From the NCBI GenBank assembly GCA_964561525.1, contig CAZLPY010000044.1, forward strand, positions 1 through 8,842: a stretch of 8,842 nt of DNA. Reading direction: 5' to 3'. The first letter of the stretch is position 1. Each line of letters opens with the position of its first letter. Positions 6,086 to 8,842 of this stretch are shown piece by piece. Made by a program: the position numbers and the translations under genes. This stretch comes from CAZLPY01 sp964561525 (GTDB lineage Bacteria; Patescibacteriota; UBA1384; CAJBMM01). Under the pieces are notes generated by a model. It was not told the origin of the DNA, made no database searches, and worked only from the letters and a program-made list of their open reading frames with translations.

Positions 6086-7102
6086 TTACATCTCTATAGG
6101 TATGTAACTTTTGCCACTCTCCGTTTCATATTCAAAGTCACTTAAGACCCAATATAGTTTTGTACTCTTATTGCCGCGCATCACGAAAATTTCATTGCCT
6201 TCTACCATTTTTGCTAGAACACTTCTGATTGTCCGTACTCCAGCTCGACAACCTGATGCTTCTAATTCGGCGAGAAGGATTTTTTGGGAAAGTGGATGGC
6301 CAATGGTGCGCAGAGTTTCAAATATAGAGTTTGCCGCTTCCTCTGACTTGCTCTGAGTAATATCAATTTCATGTCCGTAATCAAATTTCATACCGCCTTC
6401 TTCTATTTCGATAATTTCAACTGCAAATGGCGATAGCTCCTTATTTTGACGTAACTTAGCCTGCGTTAAAAGTAAGCCTTCATCCTGTTTTTTGACAATG
6501 ATGTGACAATCAACTTGCGCTAATATATCGGATGATCCACGCATATCGTTTGAGGGATTGTTTTGTGACCCAGATCCCTTACGGTGATGATGAGTGAAAA
6601 TAATAGTAATACCTGCTTTGTTAAATCGTTTTAGCTGTTGGAATACCTGCGACATTTCAGCTGCTTCATTTTCATTTTTGTTGTGAATACGCACCAAGGA
6701 ATCAAAAATAATAAGCTCAATTTGGTTTTCCTTTGCAAATTCTAATAGTTCATTGATCTGTTCTGTTTCAAGTTTAAAGACCTCAAGCGTAATAAAATGT
6801 ATCGGTAATAAACGGTTGAAGTCTAAGCAAAGAGCACGTTTATGAAGCTCATATTTTCCATTTTCCTCATCAACGTACAGAACTCCTACTTGTTGTGTAT
6901 CAAAATGATTAAGGAATGGTGTTCCACCTGCAATTGCTCTCACCATCTCTAACACAATCCATGTTTTGTATGAAGCCGGAGGAGCGGAAATTGCTATAAT
7001 TCCCCCTTTGGGAATCAATCGGTTGATCAGCCATTCGTCAGCAGGAAGGGGCTCATTAAATAACTGATTCAGTGATGTAAATTTAAAGGATCGAGCTTTC
7101 AT
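6086..7102 (-). CDS. RepA-like RecA-fold ATPase (AAA_25 type) with C-terminal winged helix
   Basis: A 338-residue ATPase related to the hexameric replicative helicase RepA family of plasmids (AAA_25). The P-loop region APPASYKT (40-47) keeps the Lys46-Thr47 pair but has lost the usual glycines. VDEE (77-80) and the Walker B strand ELIIFD with Asp134 follow. Next come FTHHHRK (169-175) and MRGSSDI (187-193), which correspond to the H-motif and arginine-bearing loop regions of the family. Residues about 255-320 (ANSIFETLRTIGHPLSQKILLAEL...) look like a winged-helix DNA-binding domain. The start is ATG 7102, which follows AGGTG with proper spacing and overlaps the preceding stop as TGATG; a GTG at 7105 is the alternative. 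Likely role: replication initiation or helicase function of the element (inference from family). It forms an operon with the small genes on either side. Confidence 0.82.
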   Translation of the reverse strand: MKARSFKFTSLNQLFNEPLPADEWLINRLIPKGGIIAISAPPASYKTWIVLEMVRAIAGGTPFLNHFDTQQVGVLYVDEENGKYELHKRALCLDFNRLLPIHFITLEVFKLETEQINELLEFAKENQIELIIFDSLVRIHNKNENEAAEMSQVFQQLKRFNKAGITIIFTHHHRKGSGSQNNPSNDMRGSSDILAQVDCHIIVKKQDEGLLLTQAKLRQNKELSPFAVEIIEIEEGGMKFDYGHEIDITQSKSEEAANSIFETLRTIGHPLSQKILLAELEASGCRAGVRTIRSVLAKMVEGNEIFVMRGNKSTKLYWVLSDFEYETESGKSYIPIEM

Positions 7103-7362
7103 CACTCACCTCTCGAATACAATTGTGACTTTAAAATGCGCGACTGGTTAAAATAAGCTAATGGATCAACGCGCAGACGTCCCTTCCAATACAATTCAGT
7201 CAGTTCATCAACCTCTAGGTCTTTTGTAAAATAAAATAAAGCTTTTCGAGGATTAGCTTTGTTGATTGAGTGAATTTTAATAAATAAGGACAGTGCAATC
7301 GCTAGCCCAAGATCGCTCGTTGTGAACATATTCTTCTCGGTGTTCTTCATCATAATTCTCAT
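7102..7362 (-). CDS. Small DUF5659-like protein
   Basis: An 86-residue protein from ATG 7362 (ATG 7353 and 7350 are also possible). The core runs MFTTSDLGLAIALSLFIKIHSI, then a basic NKANPRKALFYF, and ends in YWKGRLRVDPLAYFNQSRILKSQLYS. This matches my memory of the DUF5659 pattern: TSDL.LA..L, an NP(R/K) turn before a Phe-rich strand, a W.G.LRVDP box and a final helix K..LY. The family has no known function and is often found in mobile or CPR genomes. The frame stays open to a TTG at 7413, but those codons cover an intrinsic terminator, so that start is not accepted. Its TGA overlaps the ATPase ATG by one base, indicating coupled translation. Confidence 0.7.
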   Translation of the reverse strand: MRIMMKNTEKNMFTTSDLGLAIALSLFIKIHSINKANPRKALFYFTKDLEVDELTELYWKGRLRVDPLAYFNQSRILKSQLYSRGE

Positions 7363-7373
7363 TGTTACAAACT

Positions 7374-7401
7374 TAAAAAGCCTCCTTATCGTAACGGAGG
7401 C
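7374..7401 (-). terminator. Intrinsic terminator between the 263-residue gene and the DUF5659-like gene
   Basis: Read on the minus strand, GCCTCC (7396-7401) pairs with GGAGGC (7380-7385) with an additional inner TTA/TAA pairing and a small loop. A TTTTTAAG run (7372-7379) follows at once. It lies about 30 nt past the stop of the upstream gene. The 3' arm contains AAGGAGG, a perfect Shine-Dalgarno core, so the hairpin could also mask a ribosome site. Confidence 0.72.
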
Positions 7402-7431
7402 CGAAGTAATCAAAAATCTGATAACTTGGGA

Positions 7432-8223
7432 CTAACTTTCCTCAACTATTTTTCGATATTCATCAACATCTTTGTATATATCATTGTCTGTATGGATATA
7501 GGGAGGGGTATCGCCAGGTATTGGTTTTTTGGGATGATATTTATCCAAATACTCTTTTACTTCATCAATTGACTTCTTCGCAACTATGAACATGTCATAA
7601 ACGTCACAGTAGCGTTTCCAATTCCTGATTGGCTGATTAATCAGTTTAGTTTTGTATGGCAATTGATTTTGATGTTCTTTGATCATATTCCATACCGCGA
7701 GGAAATCAGCTTTCCCTACTTCGTCCGTGATCTTTAGTATAATAATTTCTTGACCTGAATGTTCATCAACTTGAATGTTATACTCCATTCCGGAAGGAAC
7801 CTTTACCTTCTCATTTAACATTAGGTAATGCTCAACGTAGCGAAACCAACGCGGATTAAGATGGTTCTTTATTAATATTTCTCCAATGTTATTTTGAAAG
7901 GCTTGTTGTATTTCCAAAGTTATACTTTCTCTATTCAAAAGTTTTTCAAAACCCTCAAGTAATATGTATGAGTAACTAAGTTCACGCTTTTGACGCATAA
8001 GCTCTAGTTCAAGGTCTTCGTCAGTTGGCTTATAACGCGCTGACTGTGATGCGAACCACTCTCGCCATCCCAATAACTGGCTTTTTGTAAGCCCATTGGG
8101 TGGAATATTCCATTTAGTACGAAATATTTTAACGGCTTTTTCGAATCTTGGCCTTCGAAATAGTACAGATTCTGTGTATATTGCGTTGCGGTAGGAGACC
8201 GCAAGTCTTTCTGATTTTTTCAT
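7432..8223 (-). CDS. Unknown 263-residue protein of CPR-type mobile element
   Basis: Not assigned to a named family. It is highly charged and mostly helical, with no signal peptide, membrane segment or cysteine motif. Features seen: an N-terminal part with FEKAVKIFRTKWNIPPNGL (27-45) followed by a Trp-rich stretch (LLGWREWFASQ); a middle region with NHLNPRWFRYVEHYL (120-134); a beta-like hairpin (YNIQVDEHSGQEIIILKI); and a C-terminal helical part (about 172-230) ending in a proline-rich tail. The FRxKWNIPxNG pattern resembles unknown proteins I recall from Patescibacteria, some with a C-terminal helix-turn-helix. A DNA-binding or regulatory role is possible but not shown. The start ATG 8223 has no Shine-Dalgarno; an AT-rich stretch precedes it. 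The gap to the preceding gene is 29 nt. Confidence 0.7.
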   Translation of the reverse strand: MKKSERLAVSYRNAIYTESVLFRRPRFEKAVKIFRTKWNIPPNGLTKSQLLGWREWFASQSARYKPTDEDLELELMRQKRELSYSYILLEGFEKLLNRESITLEIQQAFQNNIGEILIKNHLNPRWFRYVEHYLMLNEKVKVPSGMEYNIQVDEHSGQEIIILKITDEVGKADFLAVWNMIKEHQNQLPYKTKLINQPIRNWKRYCDVYDMFIVAKKSIDEVKEYLDKYHPKKPIPGDTPPYIHTDNDIYKDVDEYRKIVEES

Positions 8224-8252
8224 ATTAATAGTAATAGATTAGTTGTGCTAGT

Positions 8253-8842
8253 TTATTGCCTAATGCTTGACCATGCTTCTTTCCAATTATGGCCTTGCTC
8301 ACATTGCTCAACAAGCGTAAATAAATCGTTTGTATCCTTAATAATGTCCGGCCATTGACTAGAAGGCGTAGAAGCGAATGCCTCTTCGCGCATTGCTATC
8401 AATTCTTTCGCCTTGTCACCCATAGCCTTTGTTAGAGTCTGATTAGTGCTTGTAATGAATAATGTTATTAACAACTTAAAATAAACCAACTGTAAATATA
8501 GGACATAGTTGGTGCCTAATTGGAAGTGTTTATCATCATATTTATACTCGACTGTTACAAGTTGGGGCTTATCGCTTTGAAAATTCTTGATGATAGCATC
8601 GAGAACTGTGAATTGATTAGCATGGGACATGGCCGACATAACAGCATAGTCTGTCCAAGGCAATTGCAATTCTTGCTTGATGAAGTTAGTAAGGTTGAAC
8701 TCTTCCATACCATCCTTTTGTTTATGGAGAGCTGCATAGGGTCTTTCAGAGTGGCATGAAGTATATATAATTTTGATATACGCCTCATAACATACTCTCG
8801 ATAATGTCAAGCTACCTTCGTAATCACCTCGAATTAAACGGT
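8253..8842 (-). CDS. Unknown protein, 5' end probably beyond the window (weakly HEPN/DUF5677-like)
   Basis: The minus-strand frame ends at TAA 8253-8255 and remains open to the right edge, so the gene may begin outside. Two starts are possible inside. ATG 8708 has a good AAAGGA ribosome site 4 nt upstream and gives 151 residues. TTG 8810 has no such site. The upstream part still looks like protein (LTLSRVCYEAYIKIIYTS). Together with YAVMSAMSHANQF further on, it recalls the R...E....Y and Y..LS..H patterns of DUF5677/HEPN-like helical proteins. That resemblance is from memory and weak. The rest is helical with a hydrophobic stretch (YVLYLQLVYFKLLITLF) and a polar C-terminus ending WKEAWSSIRQ. 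Confidence 0.6.
   Translation of the reverse strand, partial: RLIRGDYEGSLTLSRVCYEAYIKIIYTSCHSERPYAALHKQKDGMEEFNLTNFIKQELQLPWTDYAVMSAMSHANQFTVLDAIIKNFQSDKPQLVTVEYKYDDKHFQLGTNYVLYLQLVYFKLLITLFITSTNQTLTKAMGDKAKELIAMREEAFASTPSSQWPDIIKDTNDLFTLVEQCEQGHNWKEAWSSIRQ

Noticed and set aside
7363..7413. TTG start for the DUF5659-like gene giving 103 residues
   Set aside because: The added codons run through the terminator stem and T run; the family core needs none of them.
8805..8810. Perfect TTGACA (-35-like) on the minus strand
   Set aside because: No acceptable -10 box lies 16-18 nt downstream and it is inside an open, protein-like frame.
4381..8842. A second copy of the tRNA 3' end (attR)
   Set aside because: No matching repeat was found by eye; the far end is assumed to lie beyond the window.
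1..8842. Alternative genetic code with TGA read as glycine
   Set aside because: The recombinase, SGNH hydrolase and DUF5659-like genes all end sensibly at TGA, two of them in tight overlaps with the next gene.
1..8842. CRISPR array or insertion sequence
   Set aside because: No regularly spaced direct repeats, no transposase and no terminal inverted repeats were seen.

Overview
The window reads as a junction between a bacterial chromosome and an integrated mobile element. The most likely host is a Patescibacteria (CPR) lineage, plausibly Saccharibacteria. This is an inference from compact genes, small unknown membrane proteins, an anaerobic ribonucleotide reductase pair, and CPR-like element genes; no marker gene is present. 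TGA acts as a normal stop (recombinase, SGNH hydrolase and DUF5659-like gene), so the TGA=Gly code of Gracilibacteria/Absconditabacteria is unlikely.

Chromosomal part (1-4305). The 3' part of nrdD (glycyl-radical class III ribonucleotide reductase) is followed 2 nt later by its radical-SAM activase nrdG. Facing them is a two-gene minus-strand unit of a small Rieske [2Fe-2S] protein and a flavin/NAD(P)H reductase of the FNR family, apparently an electron-transfer pair. The Rieske promoter places its -10 box 6 nt before the ATG, suggesting a leaderless mRNA. A divergent small membrane protein follows. Next on the minus strand are a cytoplasmic SGNH/GDSL hydrolase coupled by an ATGA overlap to a 59-residue membrane protein, and an 80-residue membrane protein.

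Junction. A complete tRNA-Asn(GTT) gene with encoded CCA lies at 4306-4380. The 3' end of a large serine recombinase gene on the opposite strand runs into the tRNA, so its last eight residues and stop are antisense tRNA sequence. This is the expected picture of an element integrated at the 3' end of a tRNA gene. Just inside the element, within the recombinase coding sequence, a long stem-loop followed by a T-rich tract looks like a terminator for the tRNA transcript.

Element (about 4353 to beyond 8842). All genes are on the minus strand and tightly packed. In transcription order they are: a protein open to the right edge (weak HEPN/DUF5677-like look), a 263-residue unknown protein, an intrinsic terminator, a DUF5659-like small protein, a RepA-like RecA-fold ATPase with an unusual Walker A, a 56-residue unknown protein, and the recombinase. 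The ATPase plus recombinase suggest an element that excises, may replicate, and reintegrates. The other end (attR) is outside the window, and no conjugation, capsid or CRISPR genes are visible.
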